22,855 nt of DNA, taken from the NCBI GenBank assembly GCA_029884515.1, contig JAOUHR010000002.1, forward strand, positions 1-22,855, given 5' to 3'. The notes below the pieces were generated by a model. The model did not search any database. It saw only the letters and a program-made list of their open reading frames with translations, and was not told the origin of the DNA. Origin of the DNA: Gemmatimonadota bacterium. GTDB taxonomy: Bacteria > Gemmatimonadota > Gemmatimonadetes > Gemmatimonadales > Gemmatimonadaceae. Positions 1-7,755 of this stretch are shown one piece after another (positions within the stretch are counted from its first letter, which is position 1; each line of letters starts with the position of its first letter). Position numbers and translations under genes: made by a program.

Positions 1-50
1 CCCCTCTCCTGCCAGCGTGGATGCTCAGTATCGGACATCTCGTCGCTCAC
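1..50 (-). CDS. Possible 5' end of an unidentified gene, cut by window edge
   Basis: Downstream of glyA on the same strand, a GTG at 50-48 and an in-frame ATG at 38-36 open a frame that stays open to base 1. From the GTG it reads M-S-D-E-M-S-D-T-E-H-P-R-W-Q-E-R. It starts only 11 bp after the glyA stop, which fits the tight gene packing here. With 12 to 16 residues no family can be recognised, and the frame could be chance. No clear Shine-Dalgarno sequence precedes either start. Confidence 0.3.
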   Translation of the reverse strand, partial: MSDEMSDTEHPRWQER

Positions 51-61
51 GTCCACTGCCA

Positions 62-1339
62 CTACAGGTACAGCGGGAACTCGTCGGCCATCGCCTTCAC
101 GTCGACCTTCACGGCGGCGGCGACCCCGGGGTCCTCGGGGGCGGCGAGGACGCGGTCGATCAGGTCGGCGATCCGCTGCATCTCGGGTTCGTGCATCCCC
201 CGGGTAGTGACGGCCGGGGTGCCGATCCGGATACCACTCGTGACGAAGGGCGACTGGGTCTCGCCGGGCACGGTGTTCTTGTTCACCGTGATCCCGGCCT
301 GATTCAGCGCGTGCTCGGCGAGCTTGCCCGTGAGCGTGGCGCTCTTGGGGCGGAGGTCGGCGAGCATCAGGTGGTTGTCAGTCCCGCCGGAGACGATGTG
401 GAACCCGTGCCCCATGAGGGCCGAGGCCAGCGCGCGCGCGTTGGCGACGGTCTGCCGGGAGTAGGTGGTGAACGACGGCTCCAGCGCCTCCTTGAAGGCC
501 ACGGCTTTCGCGGCGATCACGTGCTCGAGCGGGCCGCCCTGCGTACCCGGGAAGACGGCCTTGTCGATCGCCTTCGCGTGCTTCGCCTTGCAGAGGATCA
601 ACCCGCCGCGCGGGCCGCGCAGCGTCTTGTGCGTGGTGGTGGTGACCACGTCGGCGTGCGGCACCGGGCTCGGGTACACACCCGTCGCGGCGAGGCCGGC
701 GAAATGCGCCATGTCCACCATGAAGATCGCGCCCACCTCCTTCGCGGCGTCCACGAACTGCGCGTAGTCGAGCACGCGCGAATACGCGCTGTAGCCCGCG
801 ATGATCATCCGGGGCTTCTCGCGGCGCGCCATCTCGCGCATCGCCGGATAGTCGATGATGCCCTTGGCATCGACGCCGTAGTGCACCGCCCGGTAGGTGA
901 GCCCGGAGAAGTTCACCGGCGAGCCGTGCGTGAGGTGCCCGCCCTGCGAGAGGTCGAGCCCCAGCACCGTGTCGCCCGGCTTGAGGAAGGCGAGGTAGAC
1001 GGCGGCGTTCGCCGTCGCGCCCGAGTGCGGCTGCACGTTCGCGTGGTCGGCGCCGAAGAGCTGCCTGGCGCGGTCGATCGCGAGCTGCTCCACCTGGTCC
1101 ACCACCTCGCAGCCGCCGTAGTAGCGCTTCCCCGGCAGCCCCTCGGCGTACTTGTTGGTGAGCGCGGATCCGAGGGCCTCGAGCACGGCGGGAGAGACGA
1201 AGTTCTCGCTCGCGATGAGCTCGAGCCCCTCCGACTGGCGCCGCGTCTCCTCGGCGAGGAGTCCCGCGATCGCCGGGTCGGTGCCCTGCAGCGCCGCGCC
1301 GGGCATCCGGCGGTCCCAGGTGTTCCAGCCGGGCTTCAT
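62..1339 (-). CDS. glyA: Serine hydroxymethyltransferase (GlyA)
   Basis: PLP enzyme that interconverts serine plus tetrahydrofolate with glycine plus 5,10-methylene-tetrahydrofolate, the main source of one-carbon units in the cytoplasm. The 425 residues match the usual 410-430. Visible family features are the LIASENF block near residues 41-47, GKRYYGGCE near 70-78, the HSGATAN substrate/PLP region near 105-111, and the PLP-lysine motif [14 protein letters not shown] with Lys at about 238. The ATG overlaps the rpiB stop by 4 nt (ATGA), and a good purine-rich ribosome site (AAGGGAG) lies about 8 nt upstream inside rpiB, which fixes this start. One-carbon units made here feed PurN and PurH, encoded at 16.9-19.1 kb of the window. 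The gene looks intact and ordinary. Confidence 0.97.
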   Translation of the reverse strand: MKPGWNTWDRRMPGAALQGTDPAIAGLLAEETRRQSEGLELIASENFVSPAVLEALGSALTNKYAEGLPGKRYYGGCEVVDQVEQLAIDRARQLFGADHANVQPHSGATANAAVYLAFLKPGDTVLGLDLSQGGHLTHGSPVNFSGLTYRAVHYGVDAKGIIDYPAMREMARREKPRMIIAGYSAYSRVLDYAQFVDAAKEVGAIFMVDMAHFAGLAATGVYPSPVPHADVVTTTTHKTLRGPRGGLILCKAKHAKAIDKAVFPGTQGGPLEHVIAAKAVAFKEALEPSFTTYSRQTVANARALASALMGHGFHIVSGGTDNHLMLADLRPKSATLTGKLAEHALNQAGITVNKNTVPGETQSPFVTSGIRIGTPAVTTRGMHEPEMQRIADLIDRVLAAPEDPGVAAAVKVDVKAMADEFPLYL

Positions 1340-1803
1340 GGGTTCGCTCCCTTGGGTGCCCCGATGGGCGTCTCGATCTTCTCCACGCGCCGCTCGTGGC
1401 GGCCACCCTCGAAGCCCGTCTCGAGCCAGGTCTTGAGGATCGCGACCCCGTCCTCCTCGCTCACGAACCGCGCCGGCAGCACGAGGACGTTCGAGTCGTT
1501 GTGCTTGCGCGAGAGCGCGGCGATCTCCGGCGTCCAGGCGACGGCCGCCCGGACGCCCGGGTGGCGGTTCGCCGCGTACGCCATCCCCAGTCCGGTGCCG
1601 CAGAGCAGCACGCCGCGCTTCACCTCGCCGCGCTCCACCTGCTCGGCGAGCGGGTGCGCGTAGTCGGGGTAGTCGGTCGAGGCGGGCGAGTGCGTGCCGA
1701 TGTCGTCCGCCTCGAAGCCGAGCGCGGTGAGGGCGGAGACCAAGTGCTGCTTGAGCTCGAAGCCGGCGTGGTCCGACGCGATGGGGATCCGTTCCTTCGG
1801 CAT
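1336..1803 (-). CDS. rpiB: Ribose-5-phosphate isomerase B (RpiB)
   Basis: Interconverts ribose 5-phosphate and ribulose 5-phosphate in the non-oxidative pentose phosphate pathway. The 155-residue product matches the RpiB/LacAB family (about 145-155). It shows the N-terminal IASDHAG motif (Asp11, His12), the catalytic LLCGTGLG loop (Cys68), the NR..GVRAA segment near 79-87, [14 protein letters not shown] near 100-113 and the C-terminal Arg cluster. The frame is open far upstream, but those extra codons are antisense-like and not RpiB. The ATG at 1803 gives the normal N-terminus, lies 2 bp after the stop of the upstream dehydrogenase gene, and has AAGGG just upstream. Its stop overlaps the glyA start, so glyA is probably translationally coupled to it. 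An allose-phosphate isomerase role is possible, but no allose genes are nearby. Confidence 0.95.
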   Translation of the reverse strand: MPKERIPIASDHAGFELKQHLVSALTALGFEADDIGTHSPASTDYPDYAHPLAEQVERGEVKRGVLLCGTGLGMAYAANRHPGVRAAVAWTPEIAALSRKHNDSNVLVLPARFVSEEDGVAILKTWLETGFEGGRHERRVEKIETPIGAPKGANP

Positions 1804-1805
1804 GC

Positions 1806-2882
1806 TCAGCCCTTGTTCGGGTACTGCGGCCGGGTGCGCACCAGCCCGCGCACGGCCGCGATCCGCCGTTCGGCCAGCTTGTCGGCGGCGAGGTAGGTGA
1901 AGACGCCGTCCTCCTTGGCGATGTCGTAGATGCCGAGGATGGTGTCGAAGATCTCGTCGGCCTTGCGCAGCGAGCGCTCGCGGGTCCAGCCCGCGATCTC
2001 GCCGTAGACGTTGATCACGCCCCCCGCGTTCACCACGAAGTCGGGGGCATAGAGGATCCCGCGCTTCGCCAGCGCCGCGCCGTGCCGGTCCGGATCGAGG
2101 AGCTGGTTGTTCGCGCCGCCGCACACGACCTCCACCTGGAGCTTCGGGATCGTGTCGTCGTTGAGGATCGCGCCGAGCGCGCAGGGGGCGAAGATGTCGG
2201 CCCGGGCGGAGTAGATCTCGTCCCCCTGCACCGCCTTCGCCCCGCACTCGTCCACGATGGGGCGCACGCGCTCGGGCCGGATGTCCGTGACGATGAGCTT
2301 CGCCCCCACCGCGTGCAACTCGCGGCAGAGGAAGGTGCCCACGTGCCCGAGCCCCTGCACGGTGATCGTCTTCCCTTCGAGCGAGGAGACGCCCCAGCGG
2401 TGCTTGGCCGAGGCCTCGATCGCGCGGAAGACGCCGTGCGCCGTGACGGGGGAGGGGTCACCGGACTTGTTCGCGAGCCCGGCGACGTGGTCGGTCTCCA
2501 TGTGCACGAAGTCCATGTCGGCGGTGCTCGTCCCGACGTCCTCGGCGGTGACGTAGCGCCCGCCGAGCGACTCCACGAACCGGCCGTGCGCGCGGAAGAG
2601 CATCTCGCGGTTGGCCGTGCGGTTGTCGCCGATGATGACCGACTTGCCGCCGCCGAGGTTGAGGCCGGCGACCGCGTTCTTGTACGTCATGCCGCGCGCG
2701 AGCCGCAGCGCGTCGACGATGGCCTCCTCGTCGGACTCGTAGTTCCAGAAGCGCGTGCCGCCCAGCGCCGGGCCGAGCGTGGTGTCGTGGATCGCGATGA
2801 TGCCGCGGTAGCCCGACGACTTGTCGGCACAGATGACCAACTGCTCGTGGCCGAGTTGGGCGATGGTCTCGAAGAGCTTCAT
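1806..2882 (-). CDS. Leucine/valine-type amino acid dehydrogenase (Glu/Leu/Phe/Val DH family)
   Basis: NAD-dependent oxidative deamination of a branched-chain amino acid to its 2-oxo acid. The 358 residues are close to the roughly 364 of leucine dehydrogenases, well short of glutamate dehydrogenases (410-450). Lys68 (in [10 protein letters not shown]) and Lys80 (in [12 protein letters not shown]) fall at the positions known for Bacillus leucine dehydrogenase, followed by the catalytic Asp in TAEDVGT (about 115). A Rossmann motif GLGHVG lies at about 177-182, with Asp200 at the end of the second strand, which favours NAD over NADP. The CGGANNQL and VNAGGVINV segments are typical. The ATG at 2882 was chosen because the family start (M-K-L-F-E) lies there; the upstream extension runs through a repeat. 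No Shine-Dalgarno is visible. Followed after 2 bp by rpiB. Exact substrate preference (Leu, Val, Phe) is inference. Confidence 0.9.
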   Translation of the reverse strand: MKLFETIAQLGHEQLVICADKSSGYRGIIAIHDTTLGPALGGTRFWNYESDEEAIVDALRLARGMTYKNAVAGLNLGGGKSVIIGDNRTANREMLFRAHGRFVESLGGRYVTAEDVGTSTADMDFVHMETDHVAGLANKSGDPSPVTAHGVFRAIEASAKHRWGVSSLEGKTITVQGLGHVGTFLCRELHAVGAKLIVTDIRPERVRPIVDECGAKAVQGDEIYSARADIFAPCALGAILNDDTIPKLQVEVVCGGANNQLLDPDRHGAALAKRGILYAPDFVVNAGGVINVYGEIAGWTRERSLRKADEIFDTILGIYDIAKEDGVFTYLAADKLAERRIAAVRGLVRTRPQYPNKG

Positions 2883-2985
2883 ATGACGACGGGGGGAGGT
2901 GTGAGGTGGGAGGCGTGAGGGACGCACGGCGAGTGGATCCGGGGTGCGGGCCCGCGGCCCCTCACCCCTCACCGCTCACCCCTCA
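2883..2985 (-). repeat. Intergenic element: (TGAGGGG)n arm, GGATCC centre, C-rich arm
   Basis: Read on the minus strand, four 7-bp units TGAGGGG (the second is TGAGCGG) occupy 2985-2958, and the first TGA is itself the stop codon of the acyl-CoA dehydrogenase gene. A GC-rich stretch, GGATCC (2940-2935) and a C-rich arm with several CCTCAC words follow up to the next start codon. The G-rich and C-rich arms can pair imperfectly. A second element with the same order lies at 19116-19195. Role unknown: perhaps a terminator or attenuator, or an interspersed repeat. Confidence 0.6.
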
Positions 2986-4143
2986 CTCCTTGGAGACAGC
3001 CCTTCCGATGATGATCCGCTGCACTTCAGACGTACCCTCGTAGATCTCCGTGACCTTGGCGTCACGGAAGTACCTCTCCACCGGATACTCCTTCACGTAC
3101 CCGTATCCGCCGAACACCTGGATCGCCTGCGTGGTGATCCACATCGCCATCTCGCTGGCGAAGAGCTTGCACATCGAGACCTCGCCCGGCACGAGCACGC
3201 CGCGGTCCTTGGCGGCCGCGGTCATGTGCAGCAATGCGCGTGCCGCGCTGAGCCGGGTGGCCATGTCGGCGAGCTTGAACTGGATCCCCTGGAACTCGGC
3301 GATCGGCTGGCCGAACTGCTTCCGCTCCGAGGCATGGTCGCGCGCGGCCTCGAAGGCGGCGCGCGCGATGCCCACGGACTGCGCGGCGATGCCCAGCCGG
3401 CCGTGCTCCAGCGACTGCATCGCGTAGATGAACCCCTGTCCCTCCACGCCGATCATCCGGTCGCCCGGCACGCGCATCCCGTCGAACACGAGCTGCACGG
3501 TGGGCGAGGCCCGGAGGCCCATCTTGTCCTCCTTCTTCGCCACCGTGAAGCCCGGGAGGTCGGGCGTGAGGATGAAGGCGGAGATGCCCTTCGAGCGCCG
3601 GCGGTCGTCGGGCGTGTCGGTGCGGATCATCGCGATGACGACGCCGGCGTGCGTGCCGCTCGTCACCCACGCCTTGGTGCCGTCCACGATCCAGTCGTCG
3701 CCCTCGCGGCGCGCCTGGCAGCGGATCGCCGAGGCGTCCGATCCGGCGTCCGACTCGGAGAGGGCGAAGGCGCCGAGCAGTTCGCCGCGCGCCATCGGCG
3801 CCAGGAACCGTCGCTTCTGCGCCTCGGTGCCGAAGGCATTCAACATCTGCGTCGGCAGGGAGTTGTGCACCGACATCATCACCGCCACCGAGGCATCGGC
3901 GGCGGCGATCTCCTCGAGCGCCAGCAGGTAGCTCTTCGCCTCGAGGCCGAGTCCGTCGTACTCCACCGGCAGGAGCATGCCGAGGAAGCCGAGGTCGCCG
4001 AGCTTCTTGATGAGCGAGGGCTCGAAGTGGCTGTCGCGGTCCCATTGCGCCGAGAAGGGCCGCACGTGCTCGTCCGCGAAGGCTCGCGCGGTGGCGACGA
4101 TGGCGAACTGTTCCTCGGTGAGGTCCCGGAGCTCGTGGATCAT
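2983..4143 (-). CDS. Acyl-CoA dehydrogenase, short/branched-chain type
   Basis: FAD enzyme that introduces the trans-2,3 double bond into an acyl-CoA, passing electrons to electron-transfer flavoprotein. The 386 residues match the family (about 380). It shows the N-terminal helical domain, the FAD/substrate segment FALSESDAGSDA (about 126-137), WIVDGTKAWVTSG (about 151-163), the QFGQPIAEFQGIQFKLADM block (about 276-294), QVFGGYGYVKEYPVER (about 342-357), and the catalytic glutamate in EIYEGTSE (Glu369), the position used by short/medium-chain enzymes. The ATG at 4143 gives the normal start; the longer open frame upstream runs into the next gene. It sits 31 bp after hbd in the same direction. 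The substrate is probably butyryl-CoA or a branched short-chain acyl-CoA, which fits the neighbouring amino acid dehydrogenase, but sequence alone does not settle it. Confidence 0.94.
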   Translation of the reverse strand: MIHELRDLTEEQFAIVATARAFADEHVRPFSAQWDRDSHFEPSLIKKLGDLGFLGMLLPVEYDGLGLEAKSYLLALEEIAAADASVAVMMSVHNSLPTQMLNAFGTEAQKRRFLAPMARGELLGAFALSESDAGSDASAIRCQARREGDDWIVDGTKAWVTSGTHAGVVIAMIRTDTPDDRRRSKGISAFILTPDLPGFTVAKKEDKMGLRASPTVQLVFDGMRVPGDRMIGVEGQGFIYAMQSLEHGRLGIAAQSVGIARAAFEAARDHASERKQFGQPIAEFQGIQFKLADMATRLSAARALLHMTAAAKDRGVLVPGEVSMCKLFASEMAMWITTQAIQVFGGYGYVKEYPVERYFRDAKVTEIYEGTSEVQRIIIGRAVSKE

Positions 4144-4174
4144 GCGCGGGCCCGACGCACGAGGCGAGCAGTGC

Positions 4175-5026
4175 TCACGCGTCGTACTGGTAGAAACCGC
4201 GCCCGGACTTCCGGCCGTACCAGCCTGCCGCGACATACTTCCTGAGCAGCGGGCAGGGCCGGTATTTCGGGTCGCCCAGCCCCGCATGCAGCACCTCGAG
4301 GATCGCGACGCAGGTGTCGAGGCCGATGAGGTCGGCGAGCGTCAGCGGGCCCATCGGGTGGTTCATGCCGAGCTTCATCACCTGGTCCACCGCCTCCGGC
4401 GTGCCGACGCCCTCCATCACGGCGTAACAGGCCTCGTTGATCATCGGCATCAGGATGCGGTTCGCGATGAAGCCCGGGAAGTCGTTCGCCTCCACCGGCG
4501 TCTTGCCGAGCGCCCTGGCCAGCGCGACGGTGCGCGTGTTCGTGGCATCGGTGGTCGCGAGGCCCCGGATCACCTCCACCAGCGCCATCACCGGCACCGG
4601 GTTCATGAAGTGCATCCCGATCACCTGCCCCGGCCGCGTGGTGACGGCGGCGATCTCGGTGATGGAGATCGAGCTGGTGTTCGTCGCGAGGATCGCCTCC
4701 TGGCCGGCGAGCCGGTCGAGGTCGCGGAAGATCTGGAACTTGAGGTCCTTCCGCTCGGTGGCGGCCTCGACGACGACGGTCGCGCCCTCGACGCCGTCGA
4801 GCGCCGTGCTCGTGGTGATCCGGCCGAGGGCGGCGTCCTTCGCCGCGGCGTCGAGGCTGCCCTTCTTCACCTGCCGGTCGAGGTTCCTCTCGATGGTCGC
4901 GCGGCCCTTCGCGAGCGCCTCGGCGGCCACGTCGATGAGCGTGACCGGGAACCCGCTGGTGGCGCACACGTGCGCGATGCCGTTGCCCATCTGGCCGGCA
5001 CCGACGATGGCGAAACGATCGGACAT
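4175..5026 (-). CDS. hbd: 3-hydroxybutyryl-CoA dehydrogenase
   Basis: NAD(P)-dependent oxidation or reduction between (S)-3-hydroxybutyryl-CoA and acetoacetyl-CoA. The 283 residues are the standard stand-alone length (about 280-290), so this is not the fused FadB type. The N-terminal Rossmann domain starts with [12 protein letters not shown] (Gly9-x-Gly-x-x-Gly14). The catalytic His139 is in [11 protein letters not shown], with the partner Glu at about 151 and [11 protein letters not shown] near 116-126. The C-terminal domain carries [16 protein letters not shown] and ends in [15 protein letters not shown]. It lies between the CPBP protease gene and the acyl-CoA dehydrogenase gene, and one gene away from the thiolase, so the set forms a short-chain acyl-CoA pathway. 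No Shine-Dalgarno precedes the ATG. Confidence 0.95.
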   Translation of the reverse strand: MSDRFAIVGAGQMGNGIAHVCATSGFPVTLIDVAAEALAKGRATIERNLDRQVKKGSLDAAAKDAALGRITTSTALDGVEGATVVVEAATERKDLKFQIFRDLDRLAGQEAILATNTSSISITEIAAVTTRPGQVIGMHFMNPVPVMALVEVIRGLATTDATNTRTVALARALGKTPVEANDFPGFIANRILMPMINEACYAVMEGVGTPEAVDQVMKLGMNHPMGPLTLADLIGLDTCVAILEVLHAGLGDPKYRPCPLLRKYVAAGWYGRKSGRGFYQYDA

Positions 5027-5066
5027 CGGGGAGTCAGTTGCGGGAACGCGGCCTGCGGCCGCGGTG

Positions 5067-5939
5067 TCAGCGGCGGCGTCCGGTGCCCACGGTGGGCGCG
5101 CGCACGCCGAGGAGCAGTAAGCTAATCAGGAGCAACGCCGCGGCGGTGGCCACCCCGCCTTCGAGGCCCCACGCGCCACCGGTCAGCCAGGCCGGTCCCT
5201 GCATCTCGCCGTGGAAACCCGGCGGGAGCTGGAGGTGGAGCCCGCTCACGGGGATCCGGAACACCGCGGCCTGCGCCCAGTTGATCGCCACGTGCGCGAG
5301 CCACGCCGCCGCGAGGCTGCCGGTCGCGTACCGCAGCATCCCGAGGAAGAACCCCGCCACGCCCACGCCGAGGAGCGTCCACGCGGTCGCGCCCGGGTTG
5401 AAGAAGTGCAGCAGCGCGAAACCGGCCGTCGTGCACCCGATCGCCGCGCGCGGCCCCCACCGGTCCAGCAGCAGGCCGAAGAAGTAGCCGCGGAAGATGA
5501 GCTCCTCCATCGCCGCCAGTGCGGCGAAGACGCCCAGGGAGCTCGCGGCGAACGGGAACCAGGGCCCCGGCACGCCGGTGATCACCTTGATGTGCCCCGT
5601 CGAGAGCAGGATGCCACCCGGCAGCAGGACGCCGGCGAGCCCCGCGATCAGCCCGATGGCGAGCGCCAGCGGCCGCCAGCCATCGACCTGGAACCCGGTC
5701 ACCTGCCACTCGGCGCGTTCGAGCAGGGCCACCACCACGACGTGCGCGACCACGAGCGCGAAGGTGACGATGACGGCGATGAAGACGCGCCCTTCCAGCC
5801 CCGGCGGGACGCCGGCCGGGAAGACGGGCTTGAGTGCGATCCCGCAGAGGAAGACCACCAGGAGCGTCGCCGCGGTGAAGGCGACGAGGCGTCCGAGGAT
5901 GCCGATCGCTTCGTCGACCCGTTCGTTGAACGCGGTCAC
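5067..5939 (-). CDS. CPBP-family intramembrane metalloprotease (CAAX protease/bacteriocin-processing type)
   Basis: Polytopic membrane protein of 290 residues with about seven to eight hydrophobic segments, starting at about 15-37 and 52-72. The family motifs are in order: EELIFRG (Glu145, Glu146, Arg150), FALLHFFNP (His178) and LAHVAINW (His216, Asn220), which together form the presumed metal site in the membrane. Family members cleave prenylated or other membrane-bound substrates or act as immunity or scaffold proteins; the substrate here is unknown. The start is a GTG at 5939, 24 bp after the thiolase stop. Its position between thiolase and hbd is odd because no known role in acyl-CoA metabolism exists; co-transcription may be all that links them. 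The C-terminal third contains a [12 protein letters not shown] turn before a last hydrophobic helix. Confidence 0.9.
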   Translation of the reverse strand: MTAFNERVDEAIGILGRLVAFTAATLLVVFLCGIALKPVFPAGVPPGLEGRVFIAVIVTFALVVAHVVVVALLERAEWQVTGFQVDGWRPLALAIGLIAGLAGVLLPGGILLSTGHIKVITGVPGPWFPFAASSLGVFAALAAMEELIFRGYFFGLLLDRWGPRAAIGCTTAGFALLHFFNPGATAWTLLGVGVAGFFLGMLRYATGSLAAAWLAHVAINWAQAAVFRIPVSGLHLQLPPGFHGEMQGPAWLTGGAWGLEGGVATAAALLLISLLLLGVRAPTVGTGRRR

Positions 5940-5963
5940 GCGCGCGCCCGGTGGTTCACCGCG

Positions 5964-7175
5964 TCAGGCGCGTTCCACGCTCAGCGCCACCGCGTTGCCG
6001 CCACCGAGACAGAGCGTGGCGAGACCGGTGCGCTTGCCCCGCTGCTCGAGCGCGTGGAGCAGCGTGACGAGGACGCGCGCACCGCTGGCGCCGATGGGGT
6101 GCCCGAGCGCGATCGCGCCGCCATTCACGTTCACGCGCGCCCAGTCCCAGCCGAGCGCGTCGCCGTCGGCGAGCGCCTGCGAGGCGAAGGCCTCGTTGGC
6201 CTCGATCAGGTCGTAGTCGCCGATCCTGGCGCCGGTCCTCTTCATCAGGTTCCGCACCGCGACGATGGGCGCGAAGAAGAGGTCCTGCGGGTCACCGCCG
6301 CCGGAGGCGTAGCCGGTGATGCGGGCGAGGACGGGGAGGCCGTGCGCCTTGGCGTACGCCTCGGACGCCACCACGAGGGCCGCGCCGCCGTCATTGAGGC
6401 CCGGCGCGTTGCCCGCCGTGACGGTGAGTTCGTCCGGCTTCATGTCCTTGGGCGCATCCTTCGGGAAGGCGGGCCGCAACCTGGCCAGCGCATCGAGCGA
6501 GGTGTCCTCGCGCGGCGACTCGTCGGTGTCCACCACGGTCGGGCCCTTCCGGCCGGGGACCTCCACGGGGACGATCTCCGCCGTGAAGCGCCCGGCCTTG
6601 ATCGCCGCGACCGCCTTCTGGTGCGAGGCGAGCGCGAACTCGTCCTGCCGCTGGCGGGTGACCTTGGCCTTCCTGGCCGTGTACTCCGCGTGGCCGCCCA
6701 TGTGACGGTCATAGAACGAGCACCAGAGCCCGTCGGTGATCAGCAGGTCGCCCATCGCCTGCGGGCCGAACTTGACGCCCGTGCGCATCCCGCGCACGAA
6801 GTGCGGCGCCAGCGACATCGACTCCTGCCCGCCGGCGATGAGCAGCTGCTCGTCGCCCGCGCGGATCGCCTGCGCCGCGAGCATCACCGCCTGCAGGCCG
6901 GAGCCGCAGACCTTGTTCACCGTGTAGGCGGGCACGTCGCCGGGGATGCCCGCCTTGATCGCCGCCTGGCGCGCCGGTGCCTGGCCCACCGCGCCCTGCA
7001 GCACGTTCCCCATGATCACCTCGCCGACCTCGGCCGGATCGATCTTCCCGCGCTCCACCGCGGCGCGGATGGCCGCCGCGCCGAGCTCGGGCGCCGTGAC
7101 GGTGCCCAGGCCCCCGAGGAATCGCCCGATGGGCGTGCGGGCGGCGGAGACGATGACGGGCGTGCGGTCGGGCAT
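5964..7175 (-). CDS. atoB: Acetyl-CoA acetyltransferase (biosynthetic-type thiolase)
   Basis: Condenses two acetyl-CoA to acetoacetyl-CoA, or the reverse thiolysis. The 403 residues match thiolase II (390-400). The acyl-accepting Cys90 is in VNKVCGSG, His359 is in GGAIALGHPIGASG, and the general-base Cys389 is in LCLGGGNAVAL, where most relatives read GGGMG. The loop containing TDGLWCSFYDRHMG resembles biosynthetic thiolases more than FadA. A weak AGAGG overlapping the previous stop is the only ribosome-site candidate for the ATG at 7175. With hbd and the acyl-CoA dehydrogenase it supplies three of the four steps of a butyryl-CoA/acetyl-CoA interconversion; no crotonase is seen in the window. 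A role in polyhydroxybutyrate synthesis (phaA) cannot be excluded. Confidence 0.92.
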   Translation of the reverse strand: MPDRTPVIVSAARTPIGRFLGGLGTVTAPELGAAAIRAAVERGKIDPAEVGEVIMGNVLQGAVGQAPARQAAIKAGIPGDVPAYTVNKVCGSGLQAVMLAAQAIRAGDEQLLIAGGQESMSLAPHFVRGMRTGVKFGPQAMGDLLITDGLWCSFYDRHMGGHAEYTARKAKVTRQRQDEFALASHQKAVAAIKAGRFTAEIVPVEVPGRKGPTVVDTDESPREDTSLDALARLRPAFPKDAPKDMKPDELTVTAGNAPGLNDGGAALVVASEAYAKAHGLPVLARITGYASGGGDPQDLFFAPIVAVRNLMKRTGARIGDYDLIEANEAFASQALADGDALGWDWARVNVNGGAIALGHPIGASGARVLVTLLHALEQRGKRTGLATLCLGGGNAVALSVERA

Positions 7176-7188
7176 GGGCGGAGGACCT

Positions 7189-7755
7189 CTACTGGAAGCG
7201 TCGGGTGGAGTTGAAGCCGATGGTGGCGCCGATGGCCGGCAGGAGCGCGACGATGTTGATCGCGGTCCAGCGCATGCGCGTGCTCATGCCCGCGCGCGGA
7301 CGCCCGTCGGGGTCGAGGAACATCTGCGCGATGCCGACCGCGGCGACGAAGCCGACGCCGGTGCCGAGCGCGGTGGCGTTGAAGTCGCCCGCCTCGTTGC
7401 CCATCGAGCCGATCAGGTAGACGGCCCCGGCCGTGGCCGCACCGCCGACGAGCATGCCGGCCGCGTAGCCGGTGCGCCGCCGCGTGACCTCGCTCTCCAC
7501 GCCGACCAGGTCGGCGATGCCATTGCCGACGTAGCGTCCGAGCACGAAGCCGCCGATGCCGGCGTAGGCGCCGCCGAAGGCCTCGCCGGCGACGCGGACG
7601 GCGTCGAGGCGGGGCTTGCCGAGTTCCTGCGCGGCGAGGGTGGTGGACGCGAGCGCACCGAGCGTCGCGAGCGCGGCGAGCGTCGCGAGCGCGGCGAGGA
7701 GGGCGCGCGCGTGCGCGCGAGCGCGCGCACCGCCGTGGCGGAGCGCGGCGATCAT
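7189..7755 (-). CDS. Hypothetical protein with signal peptide and glycine-rich hydrophobic segments
   Basis: No family recognised. The 188-residue product begins with an Arg/His-rich n-region, then a long Ala/Leu core (about 19-42) ending in a plausible cleavage site (T-L-A-A / Q-E-L), so it is probably exported or anchored. The rest contains three or four Gly/Ala-rich hydrophobic stretches (for example about 60-80, 98-115, 130-145 and 165-180) separated by a short basic segment VTRRRTG, suggesting a small membrane or outer-membrane associated protein. Its ATG overlaps the thrS stop by 4 nt (ATGA), implying translational coupling, and the thiolase gene starts 13 bp after its stop. The signal region is built on an 18-bp tandem duplication and an alternating GC tract. 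Confidence 0.7.
   Translation of the reverse strand: MIAALRHGGARARAHARALLAALATLAALATLGALASTTLAAQELGKPRLDAVRVAGEAFGGAYAGIGGFVLGRYVGNGIADLVGVESEVTRRRTGYAAGMLVGGAATAGAVYLIGSMGNEAGDFNATALGTGVGFVAAVGIAQMFLDPDGRPRAGMSTRMRWTAINIVALLPAIGATIGFNSTRRFQ
7660..7695 (-). repeat. 18-bp perfect tandem duplication inside a signal peptide
   Basis: GAGCGTCGCGAGCGCGGC occurs twice head to tail (7660-7677 and 7678-7695, plus strand). On the coding strand it gives the repeated Leu-Ala-Ala-Leu-Ala-Thr in the hydrophobic core of the signal peptide. It is followed by an alternating purine-pyrimidine GC tract at about 7703-7729. Confidence 0.85.

Noticed and set aside
17..1663. 548-codon plus-strand frame opposite glyA and rpiB
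   Set aside because: Antisense to two unmistakable genes; composition is low-complexity Arg/Gly/Val/His without domains.
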